Origin: Micromonospora echinospora | GTDB taxonomy: Bacteria; Actinomycetota; Actinomycetes; Mycobacteriales; Micromonosporaceae | Assembly (NCBI RefSeq): GCF_900091495.1 | Contig: NZ_LT607413.1 | Span: forward strand, 3,534,001 to 3,598,000 | Direction: 5' to 3' | Length of the DNA stretch: 64,000 nt | Shown: positions 19,195 through 28,291 of the stretch, one piece after another | Layout: every line of letters begins with the position of its first letter | How positions within the stretch are numbered: position 1 is the first letter of the stretch | Position numbers and translations under genes: made by a program | The notes under the pieces: model-generated | What the model was told of the DNA's origin: nothing | Databases searched by the model: none | The model's input: only the letters and a program-made list of their open reading frames with translations

Positions 19195-19662
19195 ATGGAG
19201 GATCACCCGGAGCTTCTGCCAGTACTGACGGTGGCTGGTGGGCCGATGCGGGGTGCCCGCTTCCGGCTCCGGCCGGGTCCACTGGTGATCGGCCGAGCGC
19301 CGACCGTGGACATCGTCGTCGACGACCCGCACCTGAGCCGGCGGCACGCCGTGGTGCGGAGCGAGGGCGACATGGTCATCCTGAACGACCTCGGGTCGAC
19401 GAACGGCACCTGGCTCAACGACCGCCGGATCTTCGACGTGGAGCCGCTCACGGACGGCGACGTCATCCGGCTCGGCCGCACGGAACTGCGTTTCTTCGAT
19501 CCGGGTGTGGCTCTGACCGACCCGGTGGGGCTGAGCTTCGGCGTGATGCGCCGGCACCAGCGCGCGACGCTGCCGCTGCCGGTCGCCAATCCGCCGTCCC
19601 TGTCGGCCGGTGGCCCACCGGCCCTGCGCGCCGCAGCCGAGGCGGTCGACGGGACCCGGTGA
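19195..19662 (+). CDS. FHA-domain protein
   Basis: 155 residues. Residues about 28-105 form a forkhead-associated domain that binds phosphothreonine peptides: VIGRAPTVDIVVDDPHLSRR with the HAVV strand and DLGSTNGTWLNDR carry the conserved Gly-Arg, Ser, His and Asn. The C-terminal 45 residues are Pro/Ala-rich and probably disordered. The protein therefore reads Ser/Thr kinase signals, but no kinase is nearby. ATG 19195 is preferred; a TTG at 19189 is possible because of AGAGGGG upstream. Confidence 0.85.
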   Translation: MEDHPELLPVLTVAGGPMRGARFRLRPGPLVIGRAPTVDIVVDDPHLSRRHAVVRSEGDMVILNDLGSTNGTWLNDRRIFDVEPLTDGDVIRLGRTELRFFDPGVALTDPVGLSFGVMRRHQRATLPLPVANPPSLSAGGPPALRAAAEAVDGTR

Positions 19663-19717
19663 CAGGTCCCACCACGTGTCGCGGACCCGGCGTCACGTGG
19701 CAGACTCGCGCGCAGAA

Positions 19718-19735
19718 CCTTAGCGACCGTTCAAG
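19718..19735 (+). promoter_or_regulatory. Putative acyl-CoA regulon operator ahead of the didomain dehydrogenase
   Basis: CCTTAGCGACCGTTCAAG, 30 bp before the GTG start. It aligns without gaps to the sites at 10676, 28241 (minus strand) and 30985. Confidence 0.55.
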
Positions 19736-19765
19736 CGGCGGTCCGGGAGCGACGGGAGGCCGGTC

Positions 19766-21553
19766 GTGGCGCGCGAGTTCACCAGCGTGGGCGTTGTCGG
19801 ACTGGGCACCATGGGTGCCGGGATCGTCGAGGTGTTCGCCCGCAACGGCATCGACGTCGTGGCGGTGGAGATCGCCGAGGACGCGCTGGAGCGCGGTCGC
19901 CGGACGCTGACCGGTTCGACCGATCGGGCCGTGGCCCGGGGGAAGCTCGCCCCGGCCGACCGGGACGCCCTGCTGGGGCGGGTGAACTTCGCCGTCGGGC
20001 TGGCCGCCCTGGACTCGGTGGACCTGGTGATCGAGGCCGTTCCCGAGCGTCTCGACCTGAAGCAGCGGCTCTTCGCCGAGCTGGACCGGATCTGCCGGCC
20101 CGAGGCCGTCCTCGCCACCAACACCTCGTCGCTGAGCGTCACCGACATCGCGGTCGCCACCGGGCGTCCCCAGCAGGTCGTCGGCGTTCACTTCTTCAAC
20201 CCGGCGCCGGTCATGAAGCTGGTCGAGGTGGTCCGGACGGTGGTCACCGCCCCCGAGGTGGTGGCCGATGTCGAAGCGCTCTGCGTCCGCCTGGGCAAGG
20301 TCGGCGTCACCATCGGCGACCGGGCCGGCTTCATCGCCAACCACCTGCTCTTCGGCTACCTCAACCAGGCCGTCGGGATGGTCGAGGCGCGCTACGCCAC
20401 CCGCGAGGACATCGACGCCGCGATGAAGCTCGGCGGTGGACTGCCGATGGGGCCGCTGACGCTGCTGGACCTGATCGGCCTGGACACCGCGTACGAGATC
20501 CTGGACACGATGTACCGGCGGGGCGGGCGGGACCGCCGGCACGCGCCGGCGCCGCTGCTGCGGCAGATGGTGACGGCAGGACTGCTCGGCCGGAAGTCCG
20601 GCCGGGGCTTCTACACCTACGAGCGTCCGGGGTCGCCGGTGGTCGTACCGGACGAGCGGACGCCGGTGGTGGCGGAGACCGCGCTCCTCGACGGCGCGCG
20701 GGCGGTCGACACGGTCGGCGTGGTCGGCGGTGGGACGACGGCCGGCGGGATCGTCGAGGCCCTGGCGCGCGCCGGGTACCGGGTGGTGTCGGTGGCCCGG
20801 GGCGAGGAGGACGCCCGGGTCCGGGAGACGGTCACCACGTCGTTGGCCGAGGACGTGCTCCGGGGCCGGCTCGACGAGGCCGGGCGGGACGCCGCCCTCG
20901 GCCGGATCACCTGGTCGGCGGCGCTCGACCACCTCGCCGACGTCGACCTGGTGGTCGAGGCGGTGGCCGAGGACCCGGGCACGAAGAAGGCCCTCTTCGC
21001 CGACCTCGACGAGATCTGCAAGCCGGGCGTGGTGCTGGCCACCACCACCGCCACCCTGCCGGTGATCGACCTGGCGATGGCCACCCAGCGCCCCGCCGAC
21101 GTGGTGGGGGTGCACGTCTTCGACCCGGTGCCGGCGACGTCGCTGGTGGAGATCGTCCGGACCATCCGCACCTCGCCGGACGCGGTGGCCACCGCCCGCG
21201 CCGTCGCCGCCCGGCTCGACAAGACCGCCGTGGTCTGCGGGGACCGCGCCGGCTTCATCGTCAACGCGCTGCTCTTCCCGTACCTCAACGACGCGGTGAA
21301 GATGCTGGAGGCGGGTTACTCCACCACCGACGACATCGACCACGCGATGACGCTCGGCTGCGCCTACCCGACGGGTCCGTTCGCGCTGCTCGACAGGGTC
21401 GGGCTGGACGTCGCCCTGGCCGTCGAGCGCACGCTCTACCGCGAACTGCGTGATCCCGGATTCGCGCCCGCGCCGCTGCTGGAACACCTGGTCACCGCCG
21501 GTTACCTGGGCCGCGGGAGCGGCCGGGGATTCCGCGACCACACGTCCCACTGA
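19766..21553 (+). CDS. Tandem 3-hydroxyacyl-CoA dehydrogenase (two-module fusion)
   Basis: 595 residues, GTG start. Module 1 (about 1-290) has an intact Rossmann motif VGLGTMGAGI, NTSSLSVTDIA and catalytic-His segment GVHFFNPAPVMKLVEVV, and ends GRKSGRGFYTYERPG. Module 2 (about 310-590) repeats the whole plan but is degenerate: VGGGTTAGGI loses the last Gly of GxGxxG, and TTATLPVIDLA replaces NTSSLS, while the His of GVHVFDPVP and GFIVNALLFPYLND remain. So only the first half looks fully competent. Didomain enzymes of this length are known in actinomycetes and in phenylacetate and beta-oxidation pathways. Not followed by a hydratase gene. Confidence 0.9.
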   Translation: MAREFTSVGVVGLGTMGAGIVEVFARNGIDVVAVEIAEDALERGRRTLTGSTDRAVARGKLAPADRDALLGRVNFAVGLAALDSVDLVIEAVPERLDLKQRLFAELDRICRPEAVLATNTSSLSVTDIAVATGRPQQVVGVHFFNPAPVMKLVEVVRTVVTAPEVVADVEALCVRLGKVGVTIGDRAGFIANHLLFGYLNQAVGMVEARYATREDIDAAMKLGGGLPMGPLTLLDLIGLDTAYEILDTMYRRGGRDRRHAPAPLLRQMVTAGLLGRKSGRGFYTYERPGSPVVVPDERTPVVAETALLDGARAVDTVGVVGGGTTAGGIVEALARAGYRVVSVARGEEDARVRETVTTSLAEDVLRGRLDEAGRDAALGRITWSAALDHLADVDLVVEAVAEDPGTKKALFADLDEICKPGVVLATTTATLPVIDLAMATQRPADVVGVHVFDPVPATSLVEIVRTIRTSPDAVATARAVAARLDKTAVVCGDRAGFIVNALLFPYLNDAVKMLEAGYSTTDDIDHAMTLGCAYPTGPFALLDRVGLDVALAVERTLYRELRDPGFAPAPLLEHLVTAGYLGRGSGRGFRDHTSH

Positions 21554-21672
21554 CCGCCCTCGCCGGAGTCACCGCGCCGGCCCGGACCGCCGCCCGGGCA
21601 CCGGTCGCCGCCGTGTCGAACCGGCGGTGGCCGGAGCGCCGACGACCCGCGAGCGCCCGTACGCTGGATGGC

Positions 21673-21999
21673 GTGAGCCCTCGTCGCAACCGCCCCCGCC
21701 GGGACGACACCGCCCACCTGGACGCCGAGCGGGCCCGCCACGGCGTCCCCACGGTCGAGCGGTGGCGGGACGGCGAGTGGCAGGTGCGCGGCATCAGCGG
21801 TGGCGCGTCGAGCAAGACGTACCGCTGTCCCGGATGTGACCAGGAGATCCGTCCGGGGGTGGCGCACCTGGTGGCCTGGCCGGCGGACGGGTGGGGCGAC
21901 CTGACCGACCGCCGGCACTGGCACAACGGGTGCTGGCGGGCGCGGGATCGGCGGGGCCCGGCCGTCCAGCGCGGTCGCGGCGCCCCGCGACACGGTTGA
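21673..21999 (+). CDS. Small Cys/His protein, actinobacterial conserved hypothetical
   Basis: 108 residues from the GTG at 21673, with a TACGCT box 7 nt upstream, suggesting a leaderless gene. A basic N-terminus (SPRRNRPRRDD) precedes RYGVP-like HGVPTVERWRDGEWQVRGI and a putative zinc site made of CPGCDQEI and HWHNGC. The C-terminus is again Arg-rich. This resembles a short actinobacterial protein often annotated without firm basis as ATP/GTP-binding. It may bind nucleic acid, given charge and zinc ligands; that is inference. Confidence 0.7.
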   Translation: MSPRRNRPRRDDTAHLDAERARHGVPTVERWRDGEWQVRGISGGASSKTYRCPGCDQEIRPGVAHLVAWPADGWGDLTDRRHWHNGCWRARDRRGPAVQRGRGAPRHG

Positions 22000-22066
22000 G
22001 CGATCTCGGTCACCCCGAAGTCGCCCCCGGCCGGCGCGCGGACCGCCGAGGCGGGAGACTGGACCG

Positions 22067-22879
22067 GTGAGCACCCCGATCCGCGCCTCCTCGATCCTGC
22101 CCGGACACCGCGAGGACATCGAACTGCACACCGCGGACGGCCTGACCCTCGTCGGCGAGCTGGCCCGGCCGCTCGACCGCGAGCCGGTGGCCACCCTGGT
22201 CTGCCTGCATCCGCTCCCCACCCACGGCGGGATGATGGACAGCCACGTCCTCCGCAAGGCCGCCTGGCGGCTGCCGGCCCTGGCCGACCTGGCCGTGCTC
22301 CGCTTCAACACCCGGGGCACCACCAGCGTCCGCGGCACCAGCGGGGGCGAGTTCGACAACGCGGTCGGCGAGCGGTACGACGTCGCCGCCGCCGTCGAGT
22401 ACGCCGAGTTCGCCGAGTTGCCGAACGTCTGGCTGCTCGGCTGGTCGTTCGGCACCGACCTGGCGCTGAAGCACGGCTGCGACCCGACGGTCACCGGGGC
22501 CGTCCTGCTCTCCCCGCCGTTGCGCTACTCCACCCCGGAGGACCTGGCGGTCTGGGCCGACAGCGGCAAGCCCCTGGTCGCGCTGGTGCCCGAGTTCGAC
22601 GACTACCTCCGCCCCGACGAGGCCCGGCAGCGCTTCGCCGCGATCCCGCAGGCCGAAGTGATCGGAGTGCCGGGGGCGAAGCACCTCTGGGTCGGTGACG
22701 CCGAGACCGTCCTCGACGAGGTGGTCCGCCGGGTGAACCCGGCGGTGCCGGTGCCGCTGCCCACCACCTGGGACGGCCCGATGGAGACCGGGGACGTCAG
22801 CGCGTACGCCGACCGGACGGTGGCCTCGTTCGCCGACCGGCCGGTCCCCGGCCCGCCCGCGAACCGAGCCGACCTCTGA
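22067..22879 (+). CDS. Alpha/beta hydrolase (serine esterase type)
   Basis: 270 residues, GTG start with GGGAGA upstream. Alpha/beta-hydrolase landmarks: oxyanion segment VCLHPLPTHGGMMDSHV, nucleophile elbow GWSFGTD (Ser), a likely acid residue near EFDDYLRPDE and the catalytic His in VPGAKHLWVGD. FNTRGTTSVRGTSGG is a feature of the YfhR/YheT-like dienelactone-type esterase group. Cytoplasmic, since no signal is present. Substrate unknown. Followed by short direct repeats. Confidence 0.82.
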   Translation: MSTPIRASSILPGHREDIELHTADGLTLVGELARPLDREPVATLVCLHPLPTHGGMMDSHVLRKAAWRLPALADLAVLRFNTRGTTSVRGTSGGEFDNAVGERYDVAAAVEYAEFAELPNVWLLGWSFGTDLALKHGCDPTVTGAVLLSPPLRYSTPEDLAVWADSGKPLVALVPEFDDYLRPDEARQRFAAIPQAEVIGVPGAKHLWVGDAETVLDEVVRRVNPAVPVPLPTTWDGPMETGDVSAYADRTVASFADRPVPGPPANRADL

Positions 22880-22990
22880 CCTGGCCCGGCCCCCTGAGTC
22901 GACCCCTGAGCCGCCCTTCGACCTGGCCCGGCCTTTGAACTGACCTTCGACCTGGCCCGGCCTTTGAACTGACCTTCGGCCTGGCCTGGA
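22879..22990. repeat. 29-bp direct repeats at gene end
   Basis: ACCTGGCCCGGCCTTTGAAC occurs at 22921 and 22950 (29-bp period, followed by TGACCTTCG both times), with a diverged copy starting at 22879 and a partial copy near 22979. They fill the gap between the convergent hydrolase and beta-lactamase genes. Probably replication-slippage DNA. Confidence 0.75.
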
Positions 22991-23029
22991 CTCCTGCGCC
23001 GACCTGCGCCGGGCCACCCCGGCCGGGGG

Positions 23030-23965
23030 TCAGCGGCCCAGGGCGTCGAGCGTCACCCGGGTGGCCTCGGCGATCAGCGCGTCGTCGTGTTCCGCGTCCT
23101 CGGCGGCCCGGCTGGAGAGCACCGCCAGCACGATCGGGGCGCCCTCGGGCGGCCAGAGCACCGCGATGTCGTTGCGGGTGCCGTAGGCCGCCGTGCCCGT
23201 CTTGTCGCCGACCGTCCAGCCGGCCGGCACACCGGCCCGGATCAACGCGTCGCCGGTGGTGTTGCGGCGCAGCCAGTCGGTGAGCAACGCGCGGTCCCCG
23301 GCGTCCAGCGCGTCGCCCAGCACGTACGCCCGCAGGTCGGTGGCGAGCGCCCGGGGCGTGCTGGTGTCCCGCTCGTCGCCCGGCGTGGCCTCGTTGAGGG
23401 CGGGCTCGGTGCGTACCGGCTTCGTGGTCCGGTCGCCGAGGGCCCGCAGGTGCCGGGCGAGCCCGGCCGGGCCGCCGAGTTCGGCCAGGATCAGGTTGGC
23501 CGCGGTGTTGTCGCTGTACCGGACCGCCGCGTCGGCGAGGTCGCGCAGCGACATCCCGGTCCCGACGTGCTCCCGGGTGACCGGCGCGTGCGCCAGCAGG
23601 TCGGCCCGGGTGTAGCGGACGACCCGGTCGAGCTGCGCGGGCGTGGTCGCGTCCAGCAGGGCGGCGGCGATCAGCGCCTTGAACGTGGAGGCGTAGGCGA
23701 AGCGCTCGTCGGCGCGGTGGGTGACCGTGGCGCCGGAGCCCGTGTCGATCGCGAAGACACCGAGCCGGGCCGCGAACCGCGCCTCCAGCGCGTCGAAGCT
23801 CCGGTCCGCTGCCGAGGGGGCGGCGGCCGTCGGAGTCGACGCGACAGCGCCGGTCGGTGCCGGAACGGGAGACGAGGGCTCCCCGGAGCCGCAGGCGGCC
23901 AACCCGAGGAGCCCGGTCACGACGACACCCGCCACGGCCCGTCGGACACGTCCCGTCAGAGCCAT
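23030..23965 (-). CDS. bla: Class A beta-lactamase, lipoprotein
   Basis: 311 residues. A lipobox LAAC places the lipid-anchored Cys at residue 25, followed by a Pro/Ala/Thr linker. All class A motifs are intact: S93-TFK (S70 to K73), S151-D-N (SDN loop), E187 in [12 protein letters not shown] (E166 with the omega loop), and K255-TG (KTG). It should hydrolyse penicillins; spectrum cannot be told. It begins 11 bp after the coiled-coil gene on the same strand and is probably co-transcribed with it. No regulator of the BlaI/AmpR type adjoins it. Confidence 0.93.
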   Translation of the reverse strand: MALTGRVRRAVAGVVVTGLLGLAACGSGEPSSPVPAPTGAVASTPTAAAPSAADRSFDALEARFAARLGVFAIDTGSGATVTHRADERFAYASTFKALIAAALLDATTPAQLDRVVRYTRADLLAHAPVTREHVGTGMSLRDLADAAVRYSDNTAANLILAELGGPAGLARHLRALGDRTTKPVRTEPALNEATPGDERDTSTPRALATDLRAYVLGDALDAGDRALLTDWLRRNTTGDALIRAGVPAGWTVGDKTGTAAYGTRNDIAVLWPPEGAPIVLAVLSSRAAEDAEHDDALIAEATRVTLDALGR

Positions 23966-23976
23966 ACCGGTGCCGT

Positions 23977-25965
23977 CTACTCCGAGTCGACGCGAACCTT
24001 GGTGGGCTTCGCGCTGCGCTCGTCGGTGGTCGGCTTGGTCGGACGCTTCCCGCCCTCACCGGTGCTGGTGATCTTCGTCGGGGTGGCGCCCCGGCCCCCC
24101 GAGCCGGGGACCGCCGCCACCGTCGGTTCCCCGTCGACGCCCGCGCTGGCGGCGCCACCGTCCAGGGTGGTGACTGGCTCGGCGACCGGCCGGGTCTTCG
24201 GCTTGCCGCCGTCGCCGTCGGCGGCCACGTCGGCCAACCGGCGGGCCTCCGCCTGGGCCAGGGCCACCGACTCGCCGGCCTGCCGGACCGAGGTGTCCGT
24301 CTCGTCCAGCCGGGACCGCTCGGCACCGAGCTGCTGGCGGATCTCCTCCAGGGTCCACTGGAGGTCGTCCGACTCCTGTCGGGACTTCCAGGTCTCCTGC
24401 CGCAGGTCGGCCAGTTCCTGCTGGGCCTGGGCGATCTCCGTCATGACCTGGGCCAACTGCTGCCGGCCGGCGGCCACCTCCTGCTGGGTGGCGGCGAGGT
24501 GCTGCTGGGTCGTCGCCAGGTGCTGCTGGGTGGTGGCGGCGTACTCCTCGAACTGCCGCCGCGAGGTCGACACGTGCTCGTCGGCCTTGCGCCGCTTCGC
24601 GGTGGCCTCCGCCTCGGCCTTGCTCAGCAGCTCCGTGGCCCGCTCCTCGGCCTCCCGGAGCAGTGTCGTCACCTGCTCCTCGGTCTCCCGGCGCAGCGCG
24701 GCGACCTCCTGCTCGGTGGTCTGCCGCAGGGCTGCCGCAGCCCGCTCGGCCTCCTCGCGGATCCCGGCGGCACCCTGTTCGATCTCGTCCCGGCGGGCGG
24801 TGTACGCCCGCTCCAGTTCGTCCTGCCGGGCGGTGTGCTGCTGCTCCAACTCCTCGCGGCGGCTGGTGAACTTCCGGTCGGCGGTCTCCCGCAGCCGGGT
24901 CAGCTCCCGCTCGGCCGCCTCCCGCTGCGCCGCGACCTCCTTCTCCACCCCGGCCCGCCAGGTGCCCAGTTCCTGCTGGGTCTGCGCCCGCGCCTGCTGC
25001 ACGTACGCCTCGGTCTCGGAGCGCATGCGCTGCACGTACGCCTCGGTCTCGGCCCGGCTGCGCTTGGCCGCCTCGGCGGCCTGCGTGGTGAGCTGGTTCG
25101 CCTCCTGCTGGGCCTTGGTCCGGGTGGCCTGCGCCGCCTCGGCCGCCTGGTCGGTCAGCTTCTTGGCGTCCTGCTGTGCCCGGGCGTGTGTCGCCCGGCC
25201 CGCCTCGGTGGCCTGGTCGGTCAGGCGCTTCGCCTCCTGCTGCGCCTTGAGGTGCACCTCCTTGGCGGCGTCGCGGAGCTGGGCGGCCTCCTGCTGGGCC
25301 TTGGCATGCGCCTCCCGGGCCGCCTCGCGCAGCTTCGTGGCCTCCTGCTGGGCCCGGTTGTGGATCTCCTTGGCGGCGTCGCGGAGCTGGGTGGCCTCCT
25401 GCTGGGCCTTGGCCAGCGCGGTCTGCGCCGCCTCGCGGATCCGGGCGGCCTCCTCCTTGGCGGCGGTGACGGTCGCCGCCGCCTCGGCCCGTCGGGCGGC
25501 GCTGTGCCGCTCCTCCTCGGCCCGTCGGGCGGCGAGGGCGAGTTCGAAGTCCTTCAGCGCCTTGGCGGCCTGTTCGCGGGCTTCCTCGATGATGTGCTCG
25601 GCCGCCGCGCGGCGCGCCTCGATCTCCTCGCTGGCCGCCGCGAGGATGTCGTCGGCCTGCTCCTCGGCGAGGGTGAGGATCTGCTCCACCCGGGGCCCCA
25701 GATGCCGGAACGAGGCCCGGTCGACCACGGTGCCCTGCTTGCGCACGTGTGCCAGGTCGCGCTGGAGCACCTCCACCTGGCCCGCGAGCTTGTGTATCTG
25801 GGTGTACGCCTGTTCCCGCTCGGCTGTCAGTGCCGCGATCTCGTGTTCGGCACGGGCTACGTACCGGTCGACCTGTCGTTTCTCGTACCCCCGCAGGGCG
25901 GACTCGAAGCTGGGCTCCGTGGTCACTTCCCCGCCGAGAGCGAACAGTTCCTCGCCGTGCGACAT
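23977..25965 (-). CDS. DivIVA-like long coiled-coil protein (FilP/Scy family)
   Basis: 662 residues from ATG 25965. Residues about 18-40 ([18 protein letters not shown]) form a DivIVA-like N-terminal element, then comes [20 protein letters not shown], then roughly 450 residues of continuous coiled coil built from 18-residue-like repeats (for example [16 protein letters not shown]) and a disordered Pro/Thr/Lys tail ending [10 protein letters not shown]. FilP and Scy assemble filaments and organise polar growth in Streptomyces, where filP and scy lie next to mce, thiolase and meaB, the same order as here (from memory). Which family member this is remains open. The gene precedes a beta-lactamase. 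Confidence 0.82.
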   Translation of the reverse strand: MSHGEELFALGGEVTTEPSFESALRGYEKRQVDRYVARAEHEIAALTAEREQAYTQIHKLAGQVEVLQRDLAHVRKQGTVVDRASFRHLGPRVEQILTLAEEQADDILAAASEEIEARRAAAEHIIEEAREQAAKALKDFELALAARRAEEERHSAARRAEAAATVTAAKEEAARIREAAQTALAKAQQEATQLRDAAKEIHNRAQQEATKLREAAREAHAKAQQEAAQLRDAAKEVHLKAQQEAKRLTDQATEAGRATHARAQQDAKKLTDQAAEAAQATRTKAQQEANQLTTQAAEAAKRSRAETEAYVQRMRSETEAYVQQARAQTQQELGTWRAGVEKEVAAQREAAERELTRLRETADRKFTSRREELEQQHTARQDELERAYTARRDEIEQGAAGIREEAERAAAALRQTTEQEVAALRRETEEQVTTLLREAEERATELLSKAEAEATAKRRKADEHVSTSRRQFEEYAATTQQHLATTQQHLAATQQEVAAGRQQLAQVMTEIAQAQQELADLRQETWKSRQESDDLQWTLEEIRQQLGAERSRLDETDTSVRQAGESVALAQAEARRLADVAADGDGGKPKTRPVAEPVTTLDGGAASAGVDGEPTVAAVPGSGGRGATPTKITSTGEGGKRPTKPTTDERSAKPTKVRVDSE

Positions 25966-26147
25966 ACCCCCATCCTCACACGCGGTCGCCCCCGGTGCGG
26001 CGATACGCACGGCGACGATGGGACCCAGTTCACCCGGTGCGGGGGACGCGTCGATCGGCTTCGGTGGGCAGCGTATTGCGCGGGGCGCACCCGTTCAAGG
26101 TGACACCCCGCGCGACACGACTCATGCCCCGGACGACGCGCGGGCCG

Positions 26148-27407
26148 TCAGTTGGACTTCTCCGCGGGAACCCGCTCGGCGGCGGCCTCCTCGGCCTTTG
26201 CCGGCGCCGCCGGCTCGGCCTTCTGCTGCGGCACCCCCGGCACGATGCCGGCCAGGCCGGAGAGCATCTGCCCGAGCTGCGAAGTGACCGCGTCCTTCTG
26301 GCGGGTGAGGTCGTCGACCTCGCGCCGGGCGGCCTGGGTGGTCAGCTCCGCCTCGGTGCGGGCCTCGTTCAGCAGGCGCTGCGACTCGGCCTTGGCCTCG
26401 GCGAGCGTCTTCTCGGCCAGCGACTTGGCCTTCTCGACGGTCTCGGTGGCGGTGCGCTCCGACTCGACCCGCCGGGCCTCGGCGCGCTGCTCGATCTCCT
26501 TGGCGCGCTCCTGCGCGGCGCGGGCCCGCTGCTCGGCCTCGCCGACCAGCTTCTGGGTCTGCGCGACCTGCGCGGCGTGCCGCTCGGACTCCTCGCGCTC
26601 GGCCTTCTCCCGCCGCTCGGCGAGCTGGAGCTCCAGGGCCTGGAGGTCCTTGTCCCGCTTGTCGCGGGCGTCGGTGAGCAGCTTGGTCGCCTCGGCGCGC
26701 TTCTCCTCGGCCTCGCGGGCGGCCTTGGCCCGCTGCTGGGTGATCTCCCGCTCGGCGGTGGCCCGCAGGGTGGCCACCTCACGCTCGACAGTCGACTTCA
26801 GCTCGGCCACCTCGTGCGCGGTGACCGTGCGGAGCTGCTTGGTCTCCCGCTCGGCGTCGGCCCGCAGCGTGTCGGCCTCCCGCCGGGCCTGCACCCGGAC
26901 CTCGGCCGCCTCCCGCTCGGCGGTGGTGCGGACGCTGCCCGCCTCGCGCTCCGCGGTGGCCTTCATGGCCGCCGCCTCGGCCCGCGCCTTGTCGGTGATC
27001 TCGCGGGCCTCCAGGCGGGCCGCGGAGAGGATGCCCTCGGACTCGCGCTTGGCCTCGTTGCGGTGGTCGTTGGCCTGCTCCTCGGCCAGCCGCAGGATCT
27101 GCTCGACCCGGGTGCCGAGACCGGAGAGGGTCGGCCGGCTGTTCTCCTCGAGCTGCTTGTTGGTCTCGGCGAGCTTCTGCTCCAGCGCCGCGAGGCGCTG
27201 CTCAGCCTGCCGGAGCCGGCGCTGCGCGTCGTTCATCCGCTGCTCGGCCTCGGCGCGGGCCTGCTCGGACTGGGTCAGCGCGGCGGTCAGCCGCCCGATG
27301 AAGTCGTCGACCTGACCGGTGTTGTATCCGCGCAGGCCAACGGTGAAATCCGGCTGGGAGTTCGCGTTATCGAAGAACGCGAGAGGGGAGGACTGCTGCT
27401 GGGGCAT
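26148..27407 (-). CDS. FilP-like DivIVA-domain coiled-coil protein
   Basis: 419 residues. N-terminal DivIVA-like element DFTVGLRGYNTGQVDDFIGR, then LGTRVEQILRLAEEQANDHR and almost unbroken coiled coil to LTRQKDAVTSQLGQMLSGL near the C-terminus, which closely resembles the ends I recall for Streptomyces FilP. The last 35 residues are Pro/Ala/Glu-rich. Likely a cytoskeletal element at growing hyphal tips. The 182-bp gap to the second coiled-coil gene and the same orientation suggest a common cluster. Glu/Ala/Arg codon bias is strong but typical of coiled coils. Confidence 0.82.
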   Translation of the reverse strand: MPQQQSSPLAFFDNANSQPDFTVGLRGYNTGQVDDFIGRLTAALTQSEQARAEAEQRMNDAQRRLRQAEQRLAALEQKLAETNKQLEENSRPTLSGLGTRVEQILRLAEEQANDHRNEAKRESEGILSAARLEAREITDKARAEAAAMKATAEREAGSVRTTAEREAAEVRVQARREADTLRADAERETKQLRTVTAHEVAELKSTVEREVATLRATAEREITQQRAKAAREAEEKRAEATKLLTDARDKRDKDLQALELQLAERREKAEREESERHAAQVAQTQKLVGEAEQRARAAQERAKEIEQRAEARRVESERTATETVEKAKSLAEKTLAEAKAESQRLLNEARTEAELTTQAARREVDDLTRQKDAVTSQLGQMLSGLAGIVPGVPQQKAEPAAPAKAEEAAAERVPAEKSN

Positions 27408-27559
27408 TGGCCCATACTCGCAGACGCACCGGGGTGCTTCGCAAGAGCGGTGCGGAGCTTTCGTGTCCTCTTTACATGGTCACGTCCGGGGGGCCCGGAG
27501 CCCGTCCGGGCAGGCGATCTTGGCAGGTCCGAGCCGGGGCGCGGAGCGTGCCCGCCGGG

Positions 27560-27599
27560 CCGGAAAAGGACGCCCGCCGGCCGGGCCGCCCTTTTCCGG
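27560..27599. repeat. Inverted repeat in the 356-bp gap (27408-27763)
   Basis: CCGGAAAAGG and CCTTTTCCGG, 10-bp perfect arms 20 bp apart. It lies between the epimerase 3' end and the coiled-coil gene start, and could be a second terminator stem or an operator. Apart from this and the palindromic repeat at 27709 I see no gene in this gap. Confidence 0.5.
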
Positions 27600-27708
27600 G
27601 CCACCGATGCGCATCGATGGAATCGGCGTCCGCCGAGCACCGACGAAAGCCAATGCCGGTCGCGGCAATCACGATCCGTCCGGTTGCGACGGGCCGGCGC
27701 CCGGGTGT

Positions 27709-27766
27709 GTGCAGGGGCCCCCTGTTCGGCAAAAAGCGGTAACCGGGGGCCCCTGCTACCACCTCA
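27709..27766. repeat. Dispersed palindromic repeat, copy 2
   Basis: Arms GCAGGGGCCCCC (27711-27722) and GGGGGCCCCTGC (27745-27756), loop containing AAAGCGGTAACC, followed by TACCACCTCA as in copy 1. The right edge overlaps the stop codon of the epimerase gene, so it probably serves as its terminator. Confidence 0.85.
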
Positions 27767-28228
27767 GGCGGGCTGGACCAGTTCGACGAGGACGCCGCCG
27801 GCGTCCTTCGGGTGGACGAAGTTGACCCGGGACCCGGCGGTGCCCCGGCGCGGGGTCTCGTAGAGCACCCGCATGCCGCGCTCGCGCAGCGCCGCGCAGG
27901 CCGCGTCGATGTCGGTGACGGTGTACGCGACCTGCTGCACCCCCGGGCCGTTGCGGTCCAGGAACTTCGCGATCGTCGACTCGGGGGTGAGCGGGGCGAG
28001 CAGTTGCAGGCAGCCGCCCTCGGTGGTCGGGCCGACCGCCAGCATCGCCTCGCGGACACCCTGTTCGGTGTTGGTCTCGGTGTGCACACAGCGCATGCCG
28101 AAGGTGCGCTGGTAGAAGTCGATCGCCGCGTCCAGGTCCGCGACCGCCACGCCGACGTGGTCGATTCGGCGGATACCGATGTCTGTGACGTAGTCCGCAG
28201 CGGGCTCGACGGGGGAGTTCTCAGCCAT
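27764..28228 (-). CDS. mce: Methylmalonyl-CoA epimerase
   Basis: 154 residues from ATG 28228, a vicinal-oxygen-chelate protein. Metal-ligand segments are [20 protein letters not shown] (His), [20 protein letters not shown] (Gln/Glu), [13 protein letters not shown] and the C-terminal [12 protein letters not shown] (Glu). Interconverts (2R)- and (2S)-methylmalonyl-CoA, linking propionyl-CoA carboxylase to the B12 mutase. A CAGACT box lies 6 nt before the ATG, so it may be leaderless. It is divergent from the thiolase gene, and a shared operator lies between them. Confidence 0.93.
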   Translation of the reverse strand: MAENSPVEPAADYVTDIGIRRIDHVGVAVADLDAAIDFYQRTFGMRCVHTETNTEQGVREAMLAVGPTTEGGCLQLLAPLTPESTIAKFLDRNGPGVQQVAYTVTDIDAACAALRERGMRVLYETPRRGTAGSRVNFVHPKDAGGVLVELVQPA

Positions 28229-28240
28229 GGCGCTAGTCTG

Positions 28241-28258
28241 ACCGAACAAACGTTAAGG
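28241..28258 (-). promoter_or_regulatory. Putative acyl-CoA regulon operator between mce and thiolase
   Basis: Minus strand CCTTAACGTTTGTTCGGT. It lies in the 63-bp divergent gap and could control both genes. Aligns to the sites at 10676, 19718 and 30985. Confidence 0.55.
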
Positions 28259-28291
28259 CGTACAGGTTCGGCACCCCTACGGAGGCAGACC

